64,000 bases of DNA, taken from positions 129,934 through 193,933 of the forward strand of contig NZ_LMDE01000013.1 of NCBI RefSeq assembly GCF_001425025.1. Reading direction: 5' to 3'. Below the pieces are notes generated by a model, which was not told where the DNA came from, did not search any database, and saw only the letters and a program-made list of their open reading frames with translations. The translations under genes and the position numbers were made by a program. Positions within the stretch are counted from its first letter, which is position 1, and the number at the start of each line of letters is the position of its first letter. This stretch comes from Nocardioides sp. Root122. Lineage in GTDB: Bacteria > Actinomycetota > Actinomycetes > Propionibacteriales > Nocardioidaceae. Shown here piece after piece: positions 48,272 to 56,703 of this stretch.

Positions 48272-48711
48272 CAGCGGGCTCCTCCATCAGTGGCCACGTG
48301 GGCCAGGTCCTCGGGTCCGAAGGCGTCGGGCAGCACCTCGGACATGGGCTTGACCCCCGAGACGGTCCAGACCAGCAGGTCGCGGCCGCCGTGCTCGAAC
48401 AGCAGCTGGCGGCAGCGCCCGCACGGCATGATGATCTCGCTCGCGCCGTTGACGCACACGAAGTGGGTCAGCCGACCGCCTCCGGTGGCGTGCAGCTGGG
48501 AGACGAGGCCGCACTCGGCGCACAGCACGACGCCGTACGCCGCGTTCTCGACGTTGCACCCCGACACGACGCGGCCGTCGTCCACGCGTGCGGCCGCACC
48601 CACCGGGTATCCGGAGTACGGCGCATAGGCGTGACGCATCACCTCCACCGCAGCGGCCCTGAGATCGTCCCAGTCCCTCTGTTCCACCGTCTGCTCCACG
48701 CTGTCGTCCAC
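48271..48711 (-). CDS. cdd: Cytidine deaminase
   Basis: This 146-residue tetrameric-type zinc enzyme converts (deoxy)cytidine to (deoxy)uridine. The substrate motif is VSGCNVENAAYGVVLCAECGL, in which the first zinc cysteine and catalytic glutamate are in CAE. The other zinc ligands are in IMPCGRCRQLLFEHG. The GTG start is uncertain: AGAGG abuts it directly, and another GTG four codons later (48699) is spaced better from that site. A CATAGT element about 20 bp upstream could be the promoter -10. It is the first gene of the cdd-deoA operon and divergent from the nucleoside-binding lipoprotein gene. Confidence 0.93.
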   Translation of the reverse strand: MDDSVEQTVEQRDWDDLRAAAVEVMRHAYAPYSGYPVGAAARVDDGRVVSGCNVENAAYGVVLCAECGLVSQLHATGGGRLTHFVCVNGASEIIMPCGRCRQLLFEHGGRDLLVWTVSGVKPMSEVLPDAFGPEDLAHVATDGGAR

Positions 48712-48877
48712 CCTCTTCGCTAGACGGCAACTATGGCGCATACGAGAATCGGTTGGTCTTCGGCAGGATCCGCCGAAAGATCTCCTGCGACTTTTAGGTC
48801 TCAAACGCATCTCAGTACGCCCGATCCGCGTGACGGGTGGCGTAGGTGCAGGCATCATGACGCCGGAAAGCTGACCC

Positions 48878-48889
48878 CACCCCGGGGTG
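48878..48889. promoter_or_regulatory. 12-bp palindrome before the nucleoside-transporter lipoprotein gene
   Basis: CACCCCGGGGTG is a perfect palindrome ending 9 bp before the GGAGG ribosome site. It lies in the divergent region shared with cdd-deoA, so it could be an operator for nucleoside-responsive control or a small hairpin near the ribosome site. Confidence 0.4.
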
Positions 48890-48908
48890 CACATTTTTGG
48901 AGGCATTT

Positions 48909-50024
48909 GTGTTGAAGACGAGGAAGGTCGTCTCGAGCGGCCTGGTGGCGCTCCTGGCAGCCGCGACCCTGGCTGCGTGTGGTGACGCGCCCGAGGATGA
49001 CAACACCGGGTCTGGGAACGACAGCAAGGCGAGCAGCAGCGACGTGCAGCCGTGCATCGTCTCCGACGCCGGCGGGTTCGACGACAAGTCGTTCAACCAG
49101 CTCAGCTACGAAGGCGCCAAGCAGGCCGCGGACGAGCTCGGCGTCAAGCTGATCCCGGTGGAGTCCAACAGCGAGAACGACTTCGCCCCCAACCTCGAGA
49201 GCCTGGTCGGCCAGGGCTGCAACGTCATCGTGACGGTCGGCTTCGCCCTCGCCGCGGCCACCAAGGACTCGGCCAAGGCCAACCCCGACATCGAGTACAT
49301 CCTGATCGACGACTCGGCTGACGGCGGCAAGGACGGCGCCACGTTCGACGGCAAGGCCGACCAGCCCAACATCAAGCCGCTCCTCTACAACACGGCCCAG
49401 GCCGCGTTCCTGGCCGGCTACGCCGCCGCCGACTACACCAAGACCGGCGTCGTGGGCACCTACGGCGGCATGCCGTTCCCGACCGTCACCATCTTCATGG
49501 ACGGCTTCAAGCAGGGCGCGGAGTACTACGCCAAGGAGAAGAAGAAGGACGTCAAGGTCGTCGGTTGGGACGGCAAGAACGGCTCCTTCACCGGTGGCTT
49601 CGAGGCCAACGAGGCCGCGACCAGCACCGCCAAGCAGATCCTCGACCAGGACGTCGACGTGATCCTGCCCGTGGGTGGCCCGATCTACCAGGGCGCCATC
49701 ACCGCCATCGAGGACTCCGGCAAGGACATCGCGATGGTCGGCGTCGACGCCGACCTCTACGAGACCGACCCGTCCACCCAGGACTACGTCATGACCTCGA
49801 TCCTCAAGAACATGAAGGTCTCGACCTACGAGGCGATCATGGAGGCCGACGGCGGCGACGTCGACTACACCCCCTACGTCGGCACGCTCGACAACGACGG
49901 AGTCGGCATCGCGCCGTTCCACAACTTCGAGAGCAAGGTCAACCCCGAGCTCGCCGACGAGCTCGACACCGTGAAGGCCGGCATCATCGACGGCTCGATC
50001 GAGGTCAAGTCCTACCTGGGCTGA
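48909..50024 (+). CDS. BMP-family nucleoside-binding lipoprotein of an ABC importer
   Basis: This 371-residue lipoprotein has a signal peptide and lipobox LAAC (Cys about residue 24), a serine-rich linker, and the Bmp/PnrA-type purine-nucleoside-binding domain. Signature parts are VSDAGGFDDKSFNQLSYEGAKQAADELG, EYILIDDSAD, AAFLAGYAAADYTKTGVVGTYGG and ILPVGGPIYQGAITAIED. It captures nucleosides outside the membrane for the ATPase and permeases encoded downstream. The GTG start is fixed by GGAGG five nt upstream. A strong terminator follows it and the ATPase has its own promoter, so the binding protein can be made in excess. It is divergent from cdd-deoA. Confidence 0.93.
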   Translation: MLKTRKVVSSGLVALLAAATLAACGDAPEDDNTGSGNDSKASSSDVQPCIVSDAGGFDDKSFNQLSYEGAKQAADELGVKLIPVESNSENDFAPNLESLVGQGCNVIVTVGFALAAATKDSAKANPDIEYILIDDSADGGKDGATFDGKADQPNIKPLLYNTAQAAFLAGYAAADYTKTGVVGTYGGMPFPTVTIFMDGFKQGAEYYAKEKKKDVKVVGWDGKNGSFTGGFEANEAATSTAKQILDQDVDVILPVGGPIYQGAITAIEDSGKDIAMVGVDADLYETDPSTQDYVMTSILKNMKVSTYEAIMEADGGDVDYTPYVGTLDNDGVGIAPFHNFESKVNPELADELDTVKAGIIDGSIEVKSYLG

Positions 50025-50044
50025 CCCCCACCACGCTCCACCAG

Positions 50045-50076
50045 GAGGGAGGCCGACGCTCGCGTCGGCCTCCCTC
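50045..50076 (+). terminator. Terminator hairpin after the nucleoside-binding lipoprotein gene
   Basis: GAGGGAGGCCGACG and CGTCGGCCTCCCTC form a perfect 14-bp stem with a CTCG loop, followed by a pyrimidine-rich TCTGTT tail. It lies 20 bp after the stop and would separate the lipoprotein transcript from the transporter operon. Confidence 0.85.
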
Positions 50077-50250
50077 TCTGTTCACCGGGCGTTGCCAGTC
50101 CCGCACCCCGACCTTTGGCACATGTCGGCGCAGTGTCCCGGCGCCTGCGACAGTTACCCTTCCCCGCGCGCTCTCGCGCCCCGTACGTGCCGGCCCGCGA
50201 GGCCGCCCTACGAGACACCCCGGTCCAGACCTGCGGACCCAAGCGACCCC

Positions 50251-50256
50251 TAGGAT
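50251..50256 (+). promoter_or_regulatory. -10 element of a probable leaderless promoter for the nucleoside ATPase operon
   Basis: TAGGAT lies 8 nt before the ATG start, with no ribosome-binding site between. Confidence 0.5.
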
Positions 50257-50264
50257 GCGATGCC

Positions 50265-51788
50265 ATGAGACTCGTCCTGCGAGGCATCACCAAACGCTTC
50301 GGCAGCATGGTGGCCAACGACTCGATCTCCCTGACCGTCGAGCCCGGCGAGATCCACTGCCTGCTCGGTGAGAACGGCGCCGGCAAGTCCACGCTGATGA
50401 ACGTCCTCTACGGCCTCTATAAGGCCGACGAGGGCGAGATCGAGCTCGACGGCAAGGTCCAGCACTTCACCGGGCCCGGCGACGCGATGGCGGCCGGCAT
50501 CGGCATGGTCCACCAGCACTTCATGCTGATCCCCGTCTTCACCGTCGCCGAGAACGTCATGCTCGGCAACGAGACCACCGGCTTCGCCGGCAGCCTCGAC
50601 CTCGACGCCGCCAGCGCGCGCGTCACCGAGATCTCCGAGCGCTTCGGCTTCCACGTCAACCCCGACAGCCTCGTCGAGGACCTCCCCGTCGGCGTGCAGC
50701 AGCGGGTGGAGATCATCAAGGCGCTGTCCCGCGACGCCGAGCTGCTGGTGTTCGACGAGCCGACTGCGGTGCTCACGCCGCAGGAGACCGACGAGCTGAT
50801 GGACATCATGCGCCAGCTCAAGGAGGCCGGGAAGGCCATCGTCTTCATCACGCACAAGCTGCGCGAGGTCCGTGCGGTGGCCGACCGGATCACGGTCATC
50901 CGCCTCGGCAAGGTGGTCGGCGAGGCCGACCCCAAGGCCAGCAACGCCGAGCTCGCCTCCATGATGGTCGGGCGACCGGTCGAGCTGGTCGTCCACAAGG
51001 ACCCTCCGACGCTCGGTGACGCCGCGTTCGTGGTCAAGGACCTGCGCGTGGTCGACGCCGCCGGGCACGTGCACGTCAATGGCTTGAGCTTCACGATCCG
51101 GGCGGGCGAGGTCCTCGCCGTGGCCGGCGTGCAGGGCAACGGCCAGACCGAGCTCACCGAGGCGATCCTCGGCCTCCAGGACGACGTGACCGGGTCCATC
51201 ACCCTCGACGGTGTCGAGCTCGTCGGCCGGTCGACGCGCAAGATCCTCGACGCAGGTGTCGGGTTCATCCCCGAGGACCGCCAGGTCGACGGCCTCGTGC
51301 CGGGCTTCACGATCGCCGAGAACCTGATGCTCAACCGCAGCTTCAAGTCGCCGTTCGTCAAGAACGGATCCCTGCGCCTGGGTGCGCTGCGCGAGTTCGC
51401 ACAGAAGAAGCTGACGGAGTACGACGTCCGCGCCCGCGACATCGACGCGCTCGCCACCAACCTCTCCGGCGGCAACCAGCAGAAGGTGGTCGTGGCGCGC
51501 GAGCTCTCCCGTGACCTGCGCCTGCTCGTGGCCGCCCAGCCCACCCGCGGCGTGGACGTCGGCTCGATCGAGTTCATCCACAAGCAGATCGTGGCGACCC
51601 GCGACAGCGGCATCCCGGTGCTCGTCGTCTCCACCGAGCTCGACGAGGTGGTCGCTCTCGCCGACCGCATCATGGTGCTCTACCGCGGCCAGGTCGTCGG
51701 CATCGTCCCGGCCGACACCCCCCGCGAGACCCTCGGTCTCATGATGACCGGCGAACGCCCGAAGGACCTGAAGGACGTGGTCGCATGA
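50265..51788 (+). CDS. Nucleoside ABC transporter ATP-binding protein (double ATPase)
   Basis: This 507-residue ATPase has two fused nucleotide-binding domains, as in sugar and nucleoside importers. The first has Walker A GENGAGKST, Q-loop MVHQHFMLIP, a degenerate signature LPVGVQQRVEI, Walker B LLVFDEP and THKLRE. The second has a degenerate Walker A (VAGVQGNGQTEL), signature LSGGNQQK, and the expected altered Walker B (VAAQPTRGVDVGS). This asymmetric pattern is normal for the family. It energises nucleoside uptake with the two permeases that follow, overlapping the first as ATGA. Confidence 0.94.
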   Translation: MRLVLRGITKRFGSMVANDSISLTVEPGEIHCLLGENGAGKSTLMNVLYGLYKADEGEIELDGKVQHFTGPGDAMAAGIGMVHQHFMLIPVFTVAENVMLGNETTGFAGSLDLDAASARVTEISERFGFHVNPDSLVEDLPVGVQQRVEIIKALSRDAELLVFDEPTAVLTPQETDELMDIMRQLKEAGKAIVFITHKLREVRAVADRITVIRLGKVVGEADPKASNAELASMMVGRPVELVVHKDPPTLGDAAFVVKDLRVVDAAGHVHVNGLSFTIRAGEVLAVAGVQGNGQTELTEAILGLQDDVTGSITLDGVELVGRSTRKILDAGVGFIPEDRQVDGLVPGFTIAENLMLNRSFKSPFVKNGSLRLGALREFAQKKLTEYDVRARDIDALATNLSGGNQQKVVVARELSRDLRLLVAAQPTRGVDVGSIEFIHKQIVATRDSGIPVLVVSTELDEVVALADRIMVLYRGQVVGIVPADTPRETLGLMMTGERPKDLKDVVA

Positions 51789-53068
51789 GTGACACCGACA
51801 AGCCGAAGCAGGACGACGCGCCCGTCGGGGCGCCGGTGGACGTCGCCGACGACTCGACGGCCGACACGAGGGCCGACGCAGGCGCCGACGCGGGTGCCGA
51901 CCGGGAGGCGCGCTCGCGCTCCATGCTCCGTGAGATCGCCTCCGGCGACGCCCTGTCCGGCGTGCTCGCGGTGTTCCTGGCCGTCTTCGTCGGCTCGGTG
52001 ATGATCGCCGCGACCGACGACGGCGTGCGCGAGACGCTCAGCTACATCACCGCTCGTCCGTCCGACTTCTTCAGCGCCCTGTGGGACGCGATCTCCGGGG
52101 CCTACAGCGCGATGTTCCGCGGCGCGGTCTACAACAACCTCGTCACCGACCCGGCGCAGCAGTGGCGCCCGCTCACCGAGACGCTCAAGTTCGCCGGCCC
52201 GCTGATCCTCGGCGGCCTCGGCGTCGGCCTGGCGTTCCGGGCCGCCATGTTCAACATCGGTGGCCGCGGCCAGATGCTCCTCGCCGGTGGCGCGGCCGCC
52301 TGGATCGGGTTCCGGTTCGACCTGCCCATGATCATCCACCTGCCGCTGGCCGTGCTCGTCGGCATGCTGTTCGGCGCCCTGTGGGGCGGCATCGCGGGCC
52401 TGCTCAAGGCGCGCACCGGCGCCCACGAGGTGATCGTCACGATCATGCTCAACTACGTCGGCTACTACCTGGTGTTCTGGGCCCTCACCAAGGAGTGGCT
52501 CCTCGCCACCCCGGGCTCGGTCAACCCCAAGTCGCCGCCGATGAAGGACTCCGCGATCCTGCCCAAGGTGCTGGGTGACCGGTTCAACCTGCACTTCGGC
52601 TTCATCATCGCGCTGGTCGCCGTCGCGGTGGTCTGGTGGCTGCTCAACCGCTCCACCCTCGGCTACCGGATCCGCGCCGTCGGTGAGAACCCCAACGCCG
52701 CTCGCGCGTCCGGCATCAACGTCGGGCGCACCTACACGGTCGTGATGATGCTCGGCGGCGCGCTCCTCGGCCTCGCCGGCGTCAACCAGGTGCTCGGCAC
52801 CGTGACCAGCGGCGTGTCGGTCGACATCGACGCGGGCATCGGGTTCGACGCGATCACGGTCGCGCTGCTCGGACGCTCGCGACCGCTCGGCATCCTGGCT
52901 GCCGGCATCCTGTTCGGTGCCTTCAAGGCCGGCGGCTTCACCATGCAGGCCTCGGAGAACATCTCCGTCGACCTCGTGCTGGTGGTCCAGTCGCTGATCG
53001 TCCTCTTCCTCGCCGCCCCGCCCCTGGTGCGCGCGATCTTCCGGCTCCCCGCCCAGGAGGCCAAGTGA
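51785..53068 (+). CDS. Nucleoside ABC transporter permease 1
   Basis: This 427-residue membrane permease is of the BPD_transp_2 type. A charged, alanine/aspartate-rich cytosolic N-terminal tail of about 50 residues precedes eight to ten membrane segments. The core includes LAFRAAMFNIGGRGQMLLAGG, HEVIVTIMLNYVGYYLV, the coupling region YRIRAVGENPNAARASGINVGRTYTVVMMLGG, and GIGFDAITVALLGRSRPLG, all typical of the nucleoside/BMP-linked permeases. It forms the channel with the next gene's product. Start and stop both overlap the neighbours, giving a tightly coupled operon. Confidence 0.94.
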   Translation: MSDTDKPKQDDAPVGAPVDVADDSTADTRADAGADAGADREARSRSMLREIASGDALSGVLAVFLAVFVGSVMIAATDDGVRETLSYITARPSDFFSALWDAISGAYSAMFRGAVYNNLVTDPAQQWRPLTETLKFAGPLILGGLGVGLAFRAAMFNIGGRGQMLLAGGAAAWIGFRFDLPMIIHLPLAVLVGMLFGALWGGIAGLLKARTGAHEVIVTIMLNYVGYYLVFWALTKEWLLATPGSVNPKSPPMKDSAILPKVLGDRFNLHFGFIIALVAVAVVWWLLNRSTLGYRIRAVGENPNAARASGINVGRTYTVVMMLGGALLGLAGVNQVLGTVTSGVSVDIDAGIGFDAITVALLGRSRPLGILAAGILFGAFKAGGFTMQASENISVDLVLVVQSLIVLFLAAPPLVRAIFRLPAQEAK

Positions 53069-54369
53069 GCACCACGATGGACCGCCCGACCCCCGAGAGC
53101 GGCGGGCTCGCTCCGGACGACGCCGTGACGCCCACCAGGACGGCCGGCCGGCGCAAGCTGCCGACCATCCTCGGCGTGGTCACGGTGCTCCTCGGCCTGC
53201 GACTCCTCACCACGTCGCGGTCCGGTGACACCACGTTCCGCCTGGCGGTCGACAGCGACTTCGCCAAGCTGCCCGACGCCGTGCTCCCCTCCTCGGCCAC
53301 GGCGTGGCTGATGCTGGTGGTGTGCCTTGCGCTCACCGCCGAGGCCGTACGCCGCATGCTCGCCCGCTCGCGACAGCCGCTCTGGCTGCCGATCGTCTTC
53401 GCCCTCGCCTGGATGATCGGCTTCCTCAGCTGGGAGGCGGCCGGCAGCCGCATCTCCATCGTGAGCCTGCTCGCCGGCGCGATCGCGCTGGCGATCCCCC
53501 TCGTCTTCGGTGCGCTGGGCGGCGTGCTCGGCGAGCGTGCGGGCGTGGTCAACATCGCCATCGACGGCCAGCTGCTGTTCGGCGCCTTCGCGGCCTCCAT
53601 CACCGCCAGCCTCACCGGGTCGCCCTGGGCGGGCCTCGTCGCGGCGATGGCCGCCGGCGCCCTGATGGCACTCGTCCTGGGCCTGTTCGCGATCACCTAC
53701 TTCGTCGACCAGGTCATCGTCGGCGTCGTGCTCAACGTGCTGGTGGTGGGCCTCACCAACTTCCTGTTCCGGCAGGTGCTCACGCCCAACGCGGAGTCGC
53801 TGAACTCCCCCGAGCGGATGCGCGGACTGCCCATCCCGGTCCTCGGCGACATCCCGCTGATCGGTCCGATCTTCTTCCGCCAGCCTGCCCTGGTCTACGT
53901 GCTCTACGTGATCGTTGCCCTGGTGGCGTGGTCGCTCTACCGCACCCGCTGGGGGTTGCGGGTCCGGGCGGTCGGCGAGCACCCGAAGGCCGCTGACACG
54001 GTGGGCATCAAGGTCAACCGGACCCGCTACCGCACCATCCTGCTCGCGGGCGCGATCGCCGGCCTCGGCGGCGCCTACTACAGCCTGGTGTCGGTCTCCG
54101 GGTTCAACCGGGAGATGACCGGCGGCGCCGGCTACATCGCGCTGGCGGCCGTGATCTTCGGCAAGTGGGACCCGATCCGCGCCACCCTGGCGGCCCTGCT
54201 CTTCGGCTTCGCCCAGAACCTCGCCGGAGTGCTGTCGTCCATCGGTGCGCAGATCCCGCCACAGCTCCTGCTGAGCCTGCCCTACGTCATCACCATCTTC
54301 GCCGTGGCCGGCCTCGTCGGACGTTCGCGTCCGCCGGCGGCCGACGGCGTCGCCTATCGACAACAGTAG
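53065..54369 (+). CDS. Nucleoside ABC transporter permease 2
   Basis: This 434-residue membrane permease pairs with the preceding one. It is also of the BPD_transp_2 type, with ALGGVLGERAGVVNIAIDGQLLFGAFAA, FVDQVIVGVVLNVLVVGLTNFLF, the coupling segment LRVRAVGEHPKAADTVGIKVNRTRYRTILLAG, and GAGYIALAAVIFGKWDPIRA. The GTG start overlaps the previous stop as GTGA. This is the last gene of the importer operon; a PAS-kinase gene follows after 126 bp and is likely separate. Confidence 0.94.
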   Translation: MSTTMDRPTPESGGLAPDDAVTPTRTAGRRKLPTILGVVTVLLGLRLLTTSRSGDTTFRLAVDSDFAKLPDAVLPSSATAWLMLVVCLALTAEAVRRMLARSRQPLWLPIVFALAWMIGFLSWEAAGSRISIVSLLAGAIALAIPLVFGALGGVLGERAGVVNIAIDGQLLFGAFAASITASLTGSPWAGLVAAMAAGALMALVLGLFAITYFVDQVIVGVVLNVLVVGLTNFLFRQVLTPNAESLNSPERMRGLPIPVLGDIPLIGPIFFRQPALVYVLYVIVALVAWSLYRTRWGLRVRAVGEHPKAADTVGIKVNRTRYRTILLAGAIAGLGGAYYSLVSVSGFNREMTGGAGYIALAAVIFGKWDPIRATLAALLFGFAQNLAGVLSSIGAQIPPQLLLSLPYVITIFAVAGLVGRSRPPAADGVAYRQQ

Positions 54370-54495
54370 GCGACCTCCGGGCGACCCCGAGGCAAGCCGT
54401 GCGCCCCGCCGCGCGTCCTCGGCGCCGGTGTGGGTACCAGTGGGCGTCGGGCGACGTGCGTAACCTGCGTGCCAGTCGGACACTCGGAGGTTCTG

Positions 54496-55659
54496 ATGAC
54501 ACACGACCGTCCTGACCCCGCCCTCGCGAACGCCGGGGACGGCGGTGGCGCACTGGCCGAGGCGACCGCGCGCTATGCCTCGCTGTTCTCCCACCACCCG
54601 CAGTCCGCGTGGTCGCTGGACGCCCGCGGTCACTTCACCGACGCCAACCAGCGCACCCTGGAGATGACCGGGCTGACCCTGGCCGAGCTCCGGGAGGCGC
54701 ACTTCTCGCAGGTCATCCACGCCGACGACCTGGAGCGATTCCAGGACGGGTTCGAGCAGGTGATGGCCGGCGACCCGCAGCTCCTCGACGGACGCGTGGC
54801 CCGCCCGGACGGCGTGGTCATCGACATCCGGTGCACCGCGATCCCCGTCGTCGTCCACGACGAGGTGGTCGGCGTGCACGGGATCAGCGAGGACGTGACC
54901 GAGGCCAAGCAGGTGCTGCGCGAGCTCGAGGAGGCCAACGCGGCCAAGACGCTGTTCCTGGCCACCGTGAGCCACGAGGTCCGCACGCCCCTGGCCGCCA
55001 TCGTGGGTGCCACCGACCTGCTCATGGCCACCGACCTCGCCCCGGAGCCGGCGCGCTACGCGCAGATCCTGCAGCGCTCCAGCGAGCGGCTGATGCGCCT
55101 GGTCGAGGACATCCTGGAGTTCTCCGGGCTCGAGGCGCACCAGGCCGTGCTGCGACCGAGACCCTTCGACATCCGCGCGCTCGTCTCCGACATCGAGGAC
55201 TGGGCGGCGCCGCTGGCCCGGACGCGCGGGCTGACGGCGACCTTCGCGGTCGACGCGTCCGTCCCGGCGACGGCGGTCGGCGACTGCCGCCGGATCAGCC
55301 AGGTCGTCACCAACCTGGTCGACAACGCGATCACCTTCACCGAGCGGGGCGGCGTCGACGTACGCGTGAGTGCACCCGATGACGGGCAGGACACCGAGTC
55401 GGCGTCGTGGCTCGAGCTCGAGGTCCGCGACACCGGCATCGGCATCTCCCCCGACCAGCTGCCCGCGCTGATGGCGCCCTTCCGGCAGGCGGACCCGCAC
55501 GCCGGAGACCGCCGCGGCCTCGGGCTCGGCCTGGCGATCAGCAACGAGCTCGTCGCGCTGATGGGCGGGCGCCTGACGGCCACGTCCACGCCCGGGGAGG
55601 GCAGCACGTTCACGGTCGCCCTTCCGCTGGGTCGCGACGAGGCGACTTCCCCCATGTGA
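54496..55659 (+). CDS. Cytosolic PAS-domain sensor histidine kinase (orphan)
   Basis: This 387-residue kinase has no membrane segments. A PAS domain (about residues 30-140; SAWSLDARGHFTDANQRTLEMTGLTLAEL) with a PAC-like end (GVHGISEDVTEAKQV) senses a cytosolic signal. It is followed by HisKA with the phosphorylated His160 in ATVSHEVRTPLAAIVGATDLL, and an HATPase_c domain (QVVTNLVDNAITFTERG; VRDTGIGISPDQL; GLGLAISNELVALMGG). No response regulator gene is adjacent, so its partner is elsewhere. A CGGAGG ribosome site lies five nt before the ATG. Confidence 0.93.
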   Translation: MTHDRPDPALANAGDGGGALAEATARYASLFSHHPQSAWSLDARGHFTDANQRTLEMTGLTLAELREAHFSQVIHADDLERFQDGFEQVMAGDPQLLDGRVARPDGVVIDIRCTAIPVVVHDEVVGVHGISEDVTEAKQVLRELEEANAAKTLFLATVSHEVRTPLAAIVGATDLLMATDLAPEPARYAQILQRSSERLMRLVEDILEFSGLEAHQAVLRPRPFDIRALVSDIEDWAAPLARTRGLTATFAVDASVPATAVGDCRRISQVVTNLVDNAITFTERGGVDVRVSAPDDGQDTESASWLELEVRDTGIGISPDQLPALMAPFRQADPHAGDRRGLGLGLAISNELVALMGGRLTATSTPGEGSTFTVALPLGRDEATSPM

Positions 55660-55741
55660 GCGATTCGCTCCACCGGTGGCCGGGTGGACGCTGGTGGGCG
55701 CGGCCGCGTACGGGACGCGGGCGCTCCATCCGGGGGGAACC

Positions 55742-56665
55742 ATGTCCGAGCCGCTGCCACCTCAGGTCGCCCGACGCACCTACTCCGGCATCCGCCTCGG
55801 GGTGGTGATGGTCATCCTCGCCCTGGGCTTCGCCGTGTGGCGCGAGATCGCCAACGCTCCCGACGGGTGCGTCCAGCGGTCGCTCAGCGCGTACTTCTAC
55901 ACGCCGGTGCGACCGGTCTTCGTCGGCGCCCTGCTGCTCATCGGCTTCGCCATGATCGTGATGTGGGGCAAGACCTCGGCCGAGGACGCCGTGCTGAACG
56001 TCGCCGGCCTGCTGCTGTCGGTCGTGGCGCTGGTCCCGACCCTCGATGCCAACTACTGCAGCCTGCCGGCGTCCGTCCGGGGCGGCTCGCCCGAGACCCA
56101 GGTCGCCAGGATCGAGGACAACGACCTCATCAAGGCCAACGCCGAGACCGTCGCCCGCAGCTTCACGGCGCTGCTGTTCGCCTTCGTGGTGATCCTCGTG
56201 CTGGTCGCGGTCCTCACCCTGAAGGCCTGGGCCGGCGGCAACGTGCCCGGACGCCACGAGCGGCGGGCCTACATCGCGACGTGGGTGGTGGCGGCAGGGA
56301 CCGTCGCCGTCCTCTACTGGCTCTACCGCGACGCCGACGACCCGGACAGCGTCTTCAACCACGACGTGCACGCCTGGTCGGCCAACATCGCGGTCGGACT
56401 CGTCATCGTCGCGGTCTTCCTCGCGGCCCGGCAGAACCGGGGCGACCCGGCGCGCAGGCGCTGGGTCTGGCTCTACGGCCTGCTCGGCGTGGCCATGGTC
56501 GTCACGGCCGTGGTCGTCAAGGGCGGCGACGCCGTCGGGCTGTTCTCCGGCTGGCTCGACGCCCACGCCACGTTCGTCGTCGAGGCGATCCTCATCGGCT
56601 TCATCGCCGTCTTCTGGGTGTTCCAGACCATCGAGCGCCGCAAGGAGGGCGCACCGACGTACTGA
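55742..56665 (+). CDS. Eight-TM integral membrane protein, unknown function
   Basis: This 307-residue protein has about eight hydrophobic segments (near residues 15-33, 52-72, 82-102, 140-160, 176-196, 212-232, 242-262 and 275-297) and short loops. One extracellular-type loop contains NYCSLPASVRGG and another CVQRSLSAYFYTPVRP. No known transporter or enzyme motif is recognised. The segment SLSAYFYTPVRPVFVGALLLIGFAMI resembles DUF998-like membrane proteins, but I am not certain of that. A poly-G ribosome site precedes the ATG. The carotenoid-oxygenase gene follows after 38 bp, so the two may be co-transcribed. Confidence 0.8.
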   Translation: MSEPLPPQVARRTYSGIRLGVVMVILALGFAVWREIANAPDGCVQRSLSAYFYTPVRPVFVGALLLIGFAMIVMWGKTSAEDAVLNVAGLLLSVVALVPTLDANYCSLPASVRGGSPETQVARIEDNDLIKANAETVARSFTALLFAFVVILVLVAVLTLKAWAGGNVPGRHERRAYIATWVVAAGTVAVLYWLYRDADDPDSVFNHDVHAWSANIAVGLVIVAVFLAARQNRGDPARRRWVWLYGLLGVAMVVTAVVVKGGDAVGLFSGWLDAHATFVVEAILIGFIAVFWVFQTIERRKEGAPTY

Positions 56666-56703
56666 CCGGGCGGACTGACGCTCACGACCGCAGGGAGCAG
56701 ACG

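Noticed and set aside
48742..48908. Purine or other riboswitch before the nucleoside-binding lipoprotein gene
   Set aside because: Only a small palindrome is visible. I could not find the conserved core of any riboswitch class by eye.
52732..55743. Long minus-strand open frame opposite the nucleoside permease 2 and PAS-kinase genes
   Set aside because: It spans two unrelated, well-supported genes and their intergenic gap, and its translation is low complexity.
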